The notes beneath the pieces were generated by a model. The model did not search any database. It was not told where the DNA came from and worked only from the letters and a program-made list of their open reading frames with translations. From Coleophoma eucalyptorum (taxonomy: Eukaryota > Ascomycota > Leotiomycetes > Helotiales > Dermateaceae), in the NCBI GenBank assembly GCA_026120035.1, contig JALRME010000018.1, positions 248,001-312,000 on the forward strand: a stretch of 64,000 bases of DNA, read 5' to 3'. The position numbers and the translations under genes are program-made. The first letter of the stretch is position 1. Every line of letters starts with the position of its first letter. Shown here one piece after another: positions 1 through 10,668 of this stretch.

Positions 1-562
1 AGCAAAATGAGAGTGATACCAAGTTGAGCCGTATTGGGTTGCACGCCATTCGTAAGTAGTACTCTGTCCTGGAGCAGTAGGACACTGAGTGATGGAGCCG
101 ACACCATCACTTGGATTGGTGTAGTTTTGTCTAATACCATGGAAATGTATGCTGCTACCATTGTGTGTCAAGCCGTTATACACATGAACCTTGACGGTGT
201 CACCCCAGTCGGCAAAGAGGGTTGGGCCAGGGAATGTGCCATTAACAAGAAGCACATTTCTTGAGACACCATCGAGTGCAGCAGTGGTGTTGGAGAGTTC
301 CAACCAGTACTTGGGGGTACGTAAGTAAGATGGCTAGGGACGGGGGAGGGTATTATTAGCTTACTTCACGGGTGACTCCGGTGTCTGGAGCTTCGTCGTA
401 ATAATTGGTGGAAAGATCGTAATCGCCCCAGCATGAACGGTCAGAAGCGGAGTTCACACATCTTTTCCCGAGGTTCTTTGAGGGGACTGTGACTGAAGGG
501 GCGGCAGTAACTCCCGAAATCGACCAAGCCAAGGTAGAGGCTAAGAATAAAGAGAGACGCAT
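1..562 (-). CDS. laccase / multicopper oxidase, N-terminal part (cut by window edge)
   Basis: Laccases are secreted blue-copper enzymes that oxidise phenols and reduce oxygen to water. Two exons are visible: 562-365 and 309 to beyond position 1, with a 55-nt intron (310-364, GTAAGC...AAG). The joined 169 residues start with a signal peptide (MRLSLFLASTLAW...), followed by a Cys-rich stretch around CVNSASDRSCWGDYDL. A cupredoxin domain follows, with the first two copper-ligand motifs, HFHG and WYHSH, and the linking sequence QCPTAPGQSTTYEW. These motifs are diagnostic of ascomycete laccases. The rest of the protein, including the type-1 copper site, lies outside the window, so activity cannot be judged. 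The ATG at 562 was chosen because it directly precedes the signal peptide. Confidence 0.93.
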
Positions 563-714
563 ATTGTATATGTAAATTGCAAAGGAGATGAGGGAGTGAT
601 AGAAGACAATGCAAGAGAGAATGCCTAGGCCCAAAGTACCAGGCTCTTGATGAGTGAAGGAAAGTTGATAAAGAAGGATGGATAATGAGCCTGGATAGGA
701 GACTGGAAAGTGTG

Positions 715-722
715 TTATATAC
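715..722 (-). promoter_or_regulatory. possible TATA element of the laccase gene
   Basis: GTATATAA on the minus strand lies about 155 nt upstream of the laccase ATG. This spacing is plausible for a fungal TATA box with a short 5' leader. Assignment rests on sequence and position only. Confidence 0.35.
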
Positions 723-2210
723 AACTTGAGCCAGAGCAGATCGGCAATGCTGCTTTCACGACTAGGAGAAAGAGTGGTACCTCATGTCATCCGTGGGATT
801 CTATCCGAGTGTCGGCACTATCACACCGTATACCAATGGCCATAATTCTGGTCAAGGCGATGGAATCCGAGCGAGAACAAGGCGACTGTGCATTGTTGAC
901 GTCCTTGAAGCCCACAATTGACAATCAACTCGGAATCCTTACGGTTACAAGGCTTAAAATGTTTAAGGTAGGATCAAAGCCTCCGAGATGACAAGGCATC
1001 TCTGCAAATAGACTTGAGCAGGCATCATAGCCATACTCCCCTATCAAGAGTTGGCTGATGTGACTTCCCCACGTGCCCCCTTCCATAGATTCAACCAATA
1101 GGCTTGAGTGCTTGTGTAAACATCGAGCCACATTTATCAGGGCAAAGCTGAAACGGATTCGTTTCCTTGTGGCTTGTTGACGTTGTTTGTCTTACTAGGT
1201 GTAGAGATGTGGATATGGGACGAGGTAAACGACGAAAGCGTCGACAAGTGATAAGGTTGTAGCTTGCGTGTCGTCGCGTCGCTTAATGGCGCCAAAAAGA
1301 AGCATAGTAAGTGAGCAGCTATGGAACAGGGTACGCTTCCTGATCCTATTTTAGATGAAGGATTCCGAAATACACAAAGGAGTTCCCGTGCCCCGCAAGA
1401 GCTTCATCTTCGGATGAGGGATGGTTAAGCATCCACCTCTCCAAATGCTGTAAGTCTGTGCAGCCTCCGCCCGGCAGTTTGACCTTTGCATTGCATCGCT
1501 TATCGTGAATTAATTTCCGACTGTACACCGAATTCAGGTTCGGTCCAAAACCAGAAGGGAGATCAGGGACAAAGAATCCCAAAGGATGGAAACAAAATTA
1601 CAGAGATTTGTAGAAATCCAGATCTGGCAAAGTGGCCGTTAAACATCGTCAAGCGACTGGTATAGTGTATTTAGGACCTAGTTGGCGAGAGGATTTGCAG
1701 GAGGGCCGTAGGATTCACACCGGGGAGTCCGGTAGTGGCCATAGATCTCCGAGATAAATGCAAACCGATGGTCGAACGATCGATGACAAAAGTTATTCAG
1801 GAAAGCAATCCTGAATTGAATCTGATTAGAGTGAGCGGCATAGCATGAGCATGGATTGGGTGTGTTGTAGATCTTTCGGCTGAGTTATGGACATCCGCGT
1901 AGGAAGTGCCAAGATATTTTCGTCAGTGTCTCCAGCCGGGAGGATCTCAGCCCCATAAACGTTCAACTAAGGTCTCCAGTGCACACGTAACTCCCAACAT
2001 CCCGGCTCACCATTTCCTTGTCCTGTCCTGTCCTGCGAGCATCCATCAACATTTGTTTCTCCGAGTACCAACCTTGGCCAGAACAATACATAATGCTTGG
2101 TCGCTGCTGAGCCTCCATCATCTATCATTCTTTGCAACAGCCCACGTTCTCTACGCTTTTCCTGCACATTTATTTCTACAAATTATTTCCTAACATTCTT
2201 TCTCTCAAAC
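723..2210. other. intergenic, promoter region between divergent laccase and secreted-protein genes
   Basis: No open frame here has coding character or a recognisable domain. The last 150 bases before 2211 are rich in C and T, as is common just upstream of fungal start sites. Confidence 0.6.
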
Positions 2211-2960
2211 ATGTTGTTCACCACCTCTCTCTTGCCAGTTTTGGCTGTCTGCGGACTTGTTTCCGCAAGGACTTTTGCAAAGCGGTCGTCCCAGACTGTT
2301 TCTCTGTGAGTTTTCTGATGTACCGGAAGATCTAGGAGGGGCAATACTAGATCCCAAGTATCCTCTCCCTATCTTCCAGACATTATCTCGGGTATGCTTC
2401 ACGCATTTACTGACTGCCTTAGTTACGCCTATGGTGGAGCTACCAACGGTGCTCCAGTCTTTTATGACAATGGTGAGTCCTTTTTCACAACCTCCAAGCG
2501 TTCTATGTCACTAGACTGAATTGAAGAAGGGATGGCCTATATTGGCTACCAGCCAGAAAGCTCCACTGACAACACTGCTACCAACATTACCTTCACTGTC
2601 GACCCCTCGGATACCACTGTTGCTTGGACCATTGCGGCCAACAGAACAGGTCAATCCAATACCACCTCACCATTCAGCGGCTCACCATCGTTCTATATTG
2701 TCCCAACCTCAGATGCTTTTGAGCAAGCTGGATTTGTCTCCAACTCCTCATCCGCCCCCACTGGAGCCGTCACCAGCGGATTTGCGTGGTTCGGAACTTC
2801 TGTCGCTTATGCTGCAAGCTCAACAGATTACCAGCTGATGTTCACTGCCGTGGAGACTAGCAAAGATGGCCTGTGGAAGCTATACTGGAATTCGAATGGA
2901 ACTTTATACGCAAACTCCACTGCAGTCACTTTGAAGAGCACGCCACCAACCCGCTCCTAA
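2211..2960 (+). CDS. small secreted protein, unknown function
   Basis: The proposed exons are 2211-2305, 2380-2391, 2423-2472 and 2530-2960, giving 195 residues. The protein begins with a clear signal peptide (MLFTTSLLPVLAVCGLVSA) followed by AKR, a possible Kex2 processing site. The mature part is rich in Ser, Thr and Asn, carries several N-glycosylation sequons (NIT, NRT, NTT, NSS, NST) and has alternating beta-like hydrophobic stretches. No cysteine pattern or catalytic motif was recognised, so a cell-wall-associated or secreted role is only inferred. The last exon is firm. The 12-nt second exon is inferred because it restores frame between good donor and acceptor sites (GTATGC at 2392, TTAG at 2422), and it needs transcript support. 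Confidence 0.7.
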
Positions 2961-3133
2961 AGACAACACTGGACCAGCTTGATAAAAAAAGATGAGGCGG
3001 AGTAGGATGACAAGAAAAGAAGAAAAGAAGTTTTTTGTTCATGGGTGTGAATTTGGGCGTTGGGTTTTGTGAAGTTACCGCAGCCAATACTTGAAGAATT
3101 GCGGCGCTGATACTGGTAACTTAAGGGACATAT

Positions 3134-3143
3134 GGGGGGGGGG
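3134..3143 (+). repeat. poly-G tract
   Basis: Ten consecutive G residues lie in the 3' flank of the secreted-protein gene. Similar C/G runs occur at 7472-7483 and 12587-12596. Confidence 0.8.
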
Positions 3144-3944
3144 AGGGATGCACTAGACAATACATTCATTTGTCGGGTGCTCGTCATGTTTCGTCGTGAT
3201 ACCTTGATTTTTGCAATTTGAAAGTGAAGCTTTAAACTCCTGTACAATCAAGTCAAAATCAAGACTGCATAGAATGAGCGACGAGAAATTTTGACATAAT
3301 CTGTTGATAAAATGTGGTCCCCTTTGTCTGCTTGTCTGCTTGTCTGAGGTCGACTCCAAAGGTTGTCAAGGTCGTTTATCGAGACCCCCCTCTTCTAACC
3401 AACGATAACTTCCAACGATGTCGACTTGCCTGCCTAAAGGGCTTAAATGACGACGACGGCCTCTCTCTGAAGCCCAAAGCCATAGTCATTTAAGGCGGCT
3501 TGGTGGACACAGAAATTCTTCTAAATATTGAAACGTTGCTGTCTACAGACCTAATAAGCACTGGGGAATCATGTGCGCGTTTGAACTACCGGCCAGGGTG
3601 GTCCTTAGCCACTCGAAGTGATTTGCGAGGGTCACCTTTAAGGTGCTTTCTGTGCTTGTTGCACCTAGATATCCGGCTCAAATCATACTGCCTCCCTTGT
3701 GACAGGCTAAAGATGCGAATTCCGAAGCGCATCGCCAATGGAGAGGACACCTCTTCTAGAGACAGGTGTCCTCTCATCTACACTTGAACCGATTGCAGCA
3801 CGAAGAAAAGAATTAAATCCTTGAATGACATTGAGATTATTCAGCTATTAAGCGTTCCTGGCCTTGCCAGATGTGCAAGGATAGTCTGGGCGGTGTGTAA
3901 CGGCAAAATATTATTTTTAGCGGGGTCTTCGTCAATTTCCAGAT

Positions 3945-3951
3945 TGACTCA
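3945..3951 (+). promoter_or_regulatory. Gcn4/CPC1-type site TGACTCA upstream of HIS7
   Basis: A perfect TGACTCA heptamer lies 85 nt before the HIS7 ATG. This is the consensus bound by Gcn4 of yeast and its filamentous orthologues CPC1/CpcA, which raise amino-acid biosynthesis genes on starvation. Placement before a histidine-pathway gene supports a functional site. Direct binding is inferred. Confidence 0.7.
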
Positions 3952-4029
3952 TTCACATAGAACTGCTGCAGACTCACCTATTCTACTTTCTTATCATTTT
4001 TTTTTTTGCTTGGATCAGACTATAGAATC

Positions 4030-5750
4030 ATGTCAAAGGTATATCTGCTTGACTATGTTGCAGGGAATGTTCGTAGCTTGGCCAATGCTATCGAGAAGGT
4101 GGGGTACACCATTGAATGGGTCAGGTCTCCAGAAGATGTAGCAAAGGCAGATGTAAGCTTTACCTCTTTTCCAGATGATGAGGAGGATCTCCTCGTCTTA
4201 TGGGCTGTTCAAAGCTGTGTCTAATCTGTGCTTAGAAACTAATCCTCCCTGGCGTCGGACATTTCGGTCACTGCATGACTCAATTCGCATCTGCTGGCTA
4301 CCTTCCAGCGATACAAAAGCACATAGACTCTGGCAAGCCCTTTATGGGAATATGTGTAGGTCTGCAGACTCTGTTTGAGGGTTCTTCAGAAACCCCGGGG
4401 GTCGCTGGCCTTGGGGTTATCAAGGGCCGTCTTGATCGATTTGACGACACTTCGAAATCAGTCCCTCACATTGGCTGGAACAGCGCGAACACTTCCGATA
4501 AACAAGTATATGGTTTGCGACCAAGCTCAAAATACTACTATGTCCATTCGTACAAGGTCCCATACAAGAAGGGCGAGTTTGAAAGTCAAGGTTGGACTGT
4601 TGCGACTGGAAAATATGGAGATGAAGAATTTGTAGGAGCTATAGCGAAGGGCAACATACTTGGGACCCAGTTTCATCCCGAAAAGAGTGGTGCTGCTGGA
4701 TTGAGGGTCCTCAAGGCATTTTTGGATGGAAATTACTTAGAGGCTCTCGATTCAGTCTCTGAGTCAATGCCGCAAGCAACGGAGGAAGGATTGACGAGAC
4801 GAGTTATTGCGTGCCTGGATGTGCGGACCAATGACCAGGGTGATTTGGTGGTGACAAAAGGAGACCAATACGATGTCCGAGAAAAGGGAGACGGAGGAAA
4901 TGTCCGAAATCTTGGCAAGCCAGTTGAGATGGCCAGGAAATATTATGAACAAGGTGCAGACGAGGTCACTTTCTTGAACATAACCAGCTTTCGAGACTGC
5001 CCGATTGCAGATCTACCAATGTTGGAGATCTTGCGAAGGACTTCAGAATCAGTTTTTGTACCATTGACAATCGGCGGGGGTATACGTGACACCACCGATA
5101 CCGATGGCACAAAGGTCTCGGCGTTGGAAATCGCAAAACTGTACTTCAATAGCGGTGCCGACAAGGTTTCCATAGGTTCGGATGCGGTGACTGCTGCTGA
5201 AGAATACTATGCCAATGGAAAGAAACTGTCAGGAACAACGGCAATCGAGCAGATCTCTGGTGCTTATGGTAACCAAGCGGTTGTTGTAAGTGTGGACCCC
5301 AAGAGAGTCTACGTTTCGAAGCCGGAAGATACAAAACACAACACCATCGCCACGAAATTCCCTGGCTCAAATGGCGAGACAACGTGTTGGTACGCCTGCA
5401 CAATCAAAGGCGGACGTGAAACCAGAGATGTGGACGTAGTAGAACTAGTCCAAGCTGTTGAGGCAATGGGAGCAGGAGAGATCCTGTTGAACTGCATAGA
5501 CAAAGACGGAACCAATAGCGGGTTCGACCTCGAGCTTATCGATCAGGTCAAAGGTGCTATAACCATACCAGTGATCGCTTCCAGTGGAGCTGGAAACCCA
5601 GGACACTTCGAGGAAGTCTTCTCAAAGACTAAGACGGATGCTGCTCTTGGTGCAGGAATGTTCCACCGGGGTGAATATACCGTGAAGCAGGTGAAGGATT
5701 TCCTGGCAGAGAAGGGCCTGATGGTTAGACATTTTGAGGGAGAGGTCTAG
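4030..5750 (+). CDS. HIS7: imidazole glycerol phosphate synthase (HisHF bifunctional)
   Basis: It catalyses the fifth step of histidine biosynthesis. The glutaminase releases ammonia, which the cyclase uses to turn PRFAR into IGP and AICAR, linking histidine to purine synthesis. Exons 4030-4152 and 4236-5750 encode 545 residues, close to the 552 of yeast HIS7. The N-terminal class-I glutamine amidotransferase has GVGHFG, nucleophile Cys81 in GICVGLQ, and His188/Glu190 in FHPEKSG. The C-terminal (beta/alpha)8 HisF domain begins near residue 230 ([10 protein letters not shown]) and contains [30 protein letters not shown] and [12 protein letters not shown]. The single 83-nt intron falls between KAD and KLILPGVGH. 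Both active sites look intact. Regulation by cross-pathway control is suggested by the TGACTCA site upstream. Confidence 0.97.
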
Positions 5751-6088
5751 ATTATGCCAAATATATTCTCAAAGCAAAATACAAGACGATAAGTTCAGCT
5801 ATATGATCAACTATATGTTGTCGCCATTTAGTGCTTATTCGACTTCTGTCGCATAAGTACATGCAGTTCATTTGCTAGATGAAGTTAGTGCTTTACTTTG
5901 GTTTATAAGCAAGCATCCGCGCCAAGAAGGCTCGGGGGTAGGTACAAGAGCATATCGGTCTTAAAGGCAATTTATGTCCACGCGAGAGAGAAACATGTTC
6001 TGTTAAAATCCTCAATTATCGTAAGAATTATATGAACTCCTTCAATCTAAACCAAGTATCGAGTTAAGGAAAAGCACACCCAAAGACC
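5751..6088. other. intergenic between HIS7 and the NmrA-like gene
   Basis: A 338-bp AT-rich spacer between two co-directional genes. It presumably holds the HIS7 3' end and the next promoter. No distinct element was recognised. Confidence 0.6.
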
Positions 6089-7015
6089 ATGACCAGAAAT
6101 ATCCTCGTGCTTGGATTAGGCGAGCTAGGTACCAATGTGATCAACAGCCTAGTTATACAAAGACCCCCAAACACACACTTAACGCTTCTCCTTCGAGAAA
6201 GCACAATCAACACCACTTCAGCTGCAAAGCGCTCTCAACTAGAGCAACTCCGGTCTCTCGAGATCTCCTTCGTCGTAGGCGACATCGCAACCAACTCCCA
6301 AGCCGAGTTAACCACGCTCTTCAGGCCGTATACACACATCATCAGCTGTCTAGGCTTCGCCTCCGGTCCAGGAAGCCAGCTCAAGATTGCCCAGTCCGTG
6401 CTGGCGGCGCAGGTGTCGTATTTCATCCCATGGCAATTTGGCCTGGACTACGATGTCATTGGTCGGGGCAGCGCGCAGGATTTGTTCGATGAGCAGCTCG
6501 ACGTGCGGGACTTGCTGCGGGCGCAAGCGAAGACGCGGTGGTTGATTGTCAGTACGGGTATCTTCACGAGTTTCTTGTTTGAGGACTGGTTTGGGGTTGT
6601 TGACCTGGCTGGCGGCGAAGCGGGAAGTGGTGCTGTGGTTAGGGCGTTGGGGACTTGGGATAATCAAGTCACGCTTACAACGCCTGAGGATATCGGGATG
6701 GTTACTGCTAGGCTGGTTTATGAGGATAGTGAGGATTTGTGGAATGGAGTTGTCTTTACGGCCGGTGATACGATCTCGTATCAGAGACTTGCGGGTGTTG
6801 TTGAGGAGATCAAGGGGATTAAGGTCAAGAGGGAGCTTTGGAGCACGGAGAAGTTGGTTGAGGATTTGAGAAATGATCCCGGTGATGTAGTGAAGAAGTA
6901 TCGCGTCGTGTTTGCCAAGGGAACAGGTATGAGTTGGGGTCTGGAAAAGACTTACAATGTGCAGAAAGGGATTGAAGTGGTTGATGTGAGGAGATGGGCG
7001 GAAAAGAATCTCTAA
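6089..7015 (+). CDS. NmrA-like / isoflavone-reductase-like NAD(P)-binding protein
   Basis: A single-exon gene of 308 residues, normal for this family of atypical short-chain dehydrogenases. The N-terminus is a Rossmann strand-loop-helix with GLGELG (residues 9-14, GxGxxG). A ligand-side segment, VSYFIPWQFGLDYD, resembles the YFIPSQFG-type loop of fungal aromatic-alcohol and isoflavone reductase-like proteins. It has no signal peptide or membrane segment, so it is probably cytosolic. Family members either reduce small aromatic or phenylpropanoid-type substrates or act as NADP(H)-sensing regulators like NmrA; the sequence alone does not tell which. It is followed by another Rossmann-fold gene on the same strand 1 kb downstream. 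Confidence 0.88.
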   Translation: MTRNILVLGLGELGTNVINSLVIQRPPNTHLTLLLRESTINTTSAAKRSQLEQLRSLEISFVVGDIATNSQAELTTLFRPYTHIISCLGFASGPGSQLKIAQSVLAAQVSYFIPWQFGLDYDVIGRGSAQDLFDEQLDVRDLLRAQAKTRWLIVSTGIFTSFLFEDWFGVVDLAGGEAGSGAVVRALGTWDNQVTLTTPEDIGMVTARLVYEDSEDLWNGVVFTAGDTISYQRLAGVVEEIKGIKVKRELWSTEKLVEDLRNDPGDVVKKYRVVFAKGTGMSWGLEKTYNVQKGIEVVDVRRWAEKNL

Positions 7016-7471
7016 GGATTTATACAGAGTTGATGTACTGTTTAGCCAGTAGTGAAGAGAGCTTTGGAGGAATAATGGCTCGTGAATCGAATATGTATCA
7101 ATGGGCTAAAATTACAATCTCATGACGTGAATCAAATCAATCATTAAGAAGTTATTGTTTTTCTGGCTGGGCACGAAAGAATTTTCCAGTATCTAAAAGC
7201 TACCTCGATGCGATTCACAAAATTTACCTTCGATTTAATTCTTGATGCAAAAATGATTGTTATGTTTTAGTTGAAAAAACATACAACTTATCTATGTAAT
7301 TATATGAAGACATTGGGGGATACATACTAAGAGTGCGACGCGCAAAAAGATACACTCGGATAATTGTAAGTTTTTGAGCAACTAAGTTGATTGAGGTTTC
7401 TAGACAGTTGTTCAGGTACAACGGATAAATCCAGCGACGTGCAGCAAGAGTTGTCGGAATCTCCCCCTCTA

Positions 7472-7483
7472 CCCCCCCCCCCC
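7472..7483 (+). repeat. poly-C tract
   Basis: Twelve consecutive C within a longer pyrimidine-rich stretch (about 7462-7497). This is likely a site of length variation. Confidence 0.8.
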
Positions 7484-7925
7484 TTCCCTTTCCCACTCGT
7501 ACGCGGGTTTAGATTTACTCGGTACACAGCTATGATACTTGCAAAAACTTCACAACTGAGCGGTACTAAGGCACTTGATTTCGCTTTTCCGGCGAGATTT
7601 ACGAAAATGTTAATCTTTCTAACTTGGCGTGTGGACTTTTCGTTGCCACTGCCCTTCATCCAAGCAAAGTGACGTTCTAGCGTGTCGCGAACTTTGGCGA
7701 TATCCTCATTTCTGACAACGCTAGATCGTCATTATGCACCAGAACAGCGGAAAAAAATCCACAAGGGGGCAGAATGCTTTGAAATCAAGCTTGAGAAAGC
7801 GGGGTACTCATTCGTAGATACTCGACGATTTATAATCATGTTTCAAGTGATTTTGAGCGTTTAAAGAGATATAAGAAGTAGGTTCGCCCTTAGACGCTAC
7901 TCTTTTCAACTCATTGAGTATATGT

Positions 7926-7931
7926 CACGTG
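7926..7931 (+). promoter_or_regulatory. CACGTG E-box near a TTTAAATA element
   Basis: The palindrome CACGTG sits within GTCACGTGTCAC, 91 nt before the epimerase-like ATG. A TATA-like TTTAAATA follows at about 7942. CACGTG is the core site of bHLH factors such as Cbf1/Pho4-type proteins. Function here is inferred from position only. Confidence 0.35.
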
Positions 7932-8021
7932 TCACAACTACTTTAAATAGCTGATCAACCACTTAGTTGTCTAACTTCATCTGATCTATTTCTTGATTAC
8001 CATCCATTAAATCGCGCGGAA

Positions 8022-9168
8022 ATGGGCTCCATCACCGACTTTAACGACAAGACTGTCCTGGTCACTGGTGCCAATGGCTTTATTGGCAACTGCACGGCGC
8101 GGGCTTTCGCTAGAGCTGGCTGGAAGACTTACGGACTGGTGAGGAGTCAATCATCAGTTGCTCACTTAGAGCGATCCGAGAGTATGTACAACTTCTTTCT
8201 CGGATGCCGTTATTTTAAATTCTCCTTTCAAAGACCCCAAGCGTGCGTTTGATTGGAAGTTGAATATATTTTGACATATTATCTCAATAGTCATTCCCAT
8301 CCTGGGCTCAGCAAGTGATCTCTCATTCCTCAACACAAACACAGCAATACGCGACGTAGCATTTGATATTATCGTCTCCACAACCGAGAACTTATCCGAC
8401 TACCTCCCCCATTATACCGACACTGTTTCCCTTCTGCAAGCCCTAGCTACCAAGGCGAAGCAGCTGAACCAGAAAAAGCCCCTGGTGCTCTTTTCAAGCG
8501 GCTGTAAAGACTACGGCACAACTGCTCTTCACGGTAGTCCAGACCTAGAAGTGCACACAGAATCTTCGCCGCTCAACCCGGCATTCGTCGTCCAGCCTCG
8601 CACGGTGAATGCGCTGAAGCTCTTTGAGCACGAGGAGCTGTTCCATACCACCGTGTTGAGACCCACAACTATTTATGGCTTGTCCGGTTCTTACTACTCA
8701 CTATTTTTTGAGCTGGCAGAAGAAGCACTGAAAGAGCACGGGGGTGTGATGAAGATTGCCCAGAGGAAGAAGAGTATTGTGCATGGTGCTCATGGGGACG
8801 ATGTGGGCGAAGCATACCTCGCCCTCGCCACGCATGCTTTGGTTCACGGCACGAAGGATATCCATGGCCAGTGCTTTAATATCTCTGGGAGAAAGTACGA
8901 AGTCCTGGAAGATGTCATTGCGGCATTGGTCAAGGAATATGGTCTTTCGGGCGTGGAATGGCTCGGCGAGGATCAGGAGGTGATCGGCTGGACCAATCCA
9001 AAAAAATTCGATGCCGCAGATATGCTCATGGGTTTCAGTCAGTGGGTAGGTAGTCAGAAGATTAGGGATTTGACCGGGTGGTGTGACAAGAGAATGAACT
9101 TTCAGGATGGGTTGAGTGTCTATCGAAAGTCTTTCGAAGCGTTCCGGGAGTCGAAGTCGAAAATCTGA
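8022..9168 (+). CDS. NAD-dependent epimerase/dehydratase family protein
   Basis: Exons 8022-8181 and 8291-9168 give 345 residues of an extended-SDR fold. The NAD-binding motif TGANGFIG lies at residues 15-22. A serine strand (VLFSSGCKDYG) and the downstream VLRPTTIYG, VHGDDVGEAYLALA-like and CFNISG segments are all in family order. The usual catalytic YxxxK is not obvious: the corresponding helix reads QPRTVNALKLFEHEE, keeping the Lys but with Val where Tyr is expected. A redox or epimerase reaction is therefore doubtful, and a diverged role such as ligand sensing is possible. It is probably cytosolic. The intron of 109 nt ends TCAATAG. The substrate is unknown. Confidence 0.85.
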
Positions 9169-9172
9169 GGGG

Positions 9173-9586
9173 ATGAGTCTACGAAGCTATGGGGAGATTA
9201 GAATTGTTTTAGTATATTTGCGTGAGCGAATTTTGATATTATGGCAAACACTGGATGTATGGCCTTGCGTTGTTTGGTTGGTTACTGCTGCTATCTCCTT
9301 GGCTACAACCACTGGCGTCGGTTATTGGCGAGCTATTCCAATAAGACCCTCTCCGCAAGTCTTGGATGAATCGGGAGAACGGAGGGATTTTACTAGGCCT
9401 ACTTATTTCATTGAAATCAATCCCATTGAGCTTACTTTAAACCCCGCAATTATGTTCGCGTTGAACCTTGCCGTCATACTATCAGAGGCTTATCGAGTAG
9501 TCCGGCACAAAGCCGAATGGCATATGCAGTTCAGCCATATTAGGCAGTTACTTGCTAGGGATGTGGGACCCGAGGAGAATGGCTGA
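9173..9586 (+). CDS. possible small two-span membrane protein (doubtful gene)
   Basis: An open frame of 137 codons starts 5 bp after the epimerase-like stop. It contains two hydrophobic segments, about WPCVVWLVTAAISLATTTGV and NPAIMFALNLAVILSEAYR, with polar linkers, and looks more protein-like than random frames nearby. No family is recognised. Its position inside what should be the 3' end of the upstream gene argues against an independent gene. It could be a degraded remnant, a downstream reading frame on the same transcript, or chance. Confidence 0.25.
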   Translation: MSLRSYGEIRIVLVYLRERILILWQTLDVWPCVVWLVTAAISLATTTGVGYWRAIPIRPSPQVLDESGERRDFTRPTYFIEINPIELTLNPAIMFALNLAVILSEAYRVVRHKAEWHMQFSHIRQLLARDVGPEENG

Positions 9587-10668
9587 GAATAAAATAGAAA
9601 TTGATATTTGTGACTAGCAGATAGGAAGACTTAAGATTGGATTATTGGCTGTGACAGAGAGTCCAAGGTAATGAGGGAAGTTAACAGCTGAGGTACTGCT
9701 GACAGGAAAAGTAATGTAACCTGGATGTCCTTGATATGACCATCCTCGTATCCTCGATGGGAATTGCAAGATAGACTCGGTCTTTTCTCTGGGTCAGTTT
9801 CGTGGGGTTGGCCCGTGGACTTGGCCTTCTCCGGAGGCGAGGGCGAGTATCCGACAGGCGCCAGAAAAAGTCCACCGCCTCGGCCTGGAAGCAGCAAGGC
9901 AAAGGGGAAAGACAAGGACGAAAGGCAGTAGGGAAGAGACAAGACCAAACAAGTAGTAACGGGATTCCCTTCTTCCTGGCCAGATGTACATAACACATTC
10001 AAGTCAATGCAAGGGAACATTTACGTAATCCCGCTTTCACGTGGTTCCGTGGCATCAAAGCATTATGTTAAAGTTACGAGATAAGCGGCGCTCATCCAAA
10101 GCGACTGGCGCGGTCTCTTATCTCGACGCCAACTCAGCCGCCCAGCCAGCCAGTCCTTACCTACACTTCCCCTTCCCACTTACCTTATACACCTGATCAT
10201 GCCAGCAACACCAGTGATACCAGCGATGCCCGCCATGTCCGAGAAGTCCAGCCGGCCTGATCGATAGGATGGGCGGATAGGGATAGAGGGATGCACTGCG
10301 CTGCACCGCATCGTCGCTGTTCCGCCTCAGCGTGCAACTGGCGCACCGTGTTCCCACTCCCCAACGGTAGGAGCTGGAGCAAGAGCAACATCTTGCCAAT
10401 CCCTTTACGTGCTTGTTACGTACCCATTGATTAGTCTCCCTCTCTTACTCCTACTCCTCTAGGCATGGAGACGGACAGCAAACAACCATGCTCGCATACT
10501 TCTGATGTCGTCAGACCCTGAGGGGCATCCCGCCGTTTTTCGTGCATCTGCCCTTTTTCATCCCATCTCTTCCCTGTCCGTTTTCTTCGATGTATAGATA
10601 GTTGCAGGTAGTCCTGGAAACCATCTCACTTGCCCTCTCTCGTAGAAGTCCCTTTTCTAGCCGCCATC
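9587..10668. other. intergenic; promoter and probable long leader of the MATE gene
   Basis: About 1.1 kb without a supported gene. The last 250 bases are pyrimidine-rich on the plus strand, fitting a 5' leader of the downstream transporter gene. Confidence 0.55.

Larger units (their letters stand above)
2961..4029. other. intergenic; promoter of HIS7
   Basis: No gene is recognised. It contains a run of ten G (3134-3143), and a Gcn4-type site near the HIS7 start is listed separately. A stretch of T immediately precedes the coding start region (about 3991-4005). Confidence 0.6.
7016..8021. other. intergenic; promoter of the epimerase-like gene
   Basis: No convincing gene. It holds a 12-base C run and, nearer the downstream start, a CACGTG palindrome and a TTTAAATA element. 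Short open frames on both strands here lack coding character. Confidence 0.6.

Noticed and set aside
10630..10668. Upstream extension of the MATE protein from position 10630
   Set aside because: The first codon there is TTG; the first real ATG in frame is at 10669, in a good initiation context.
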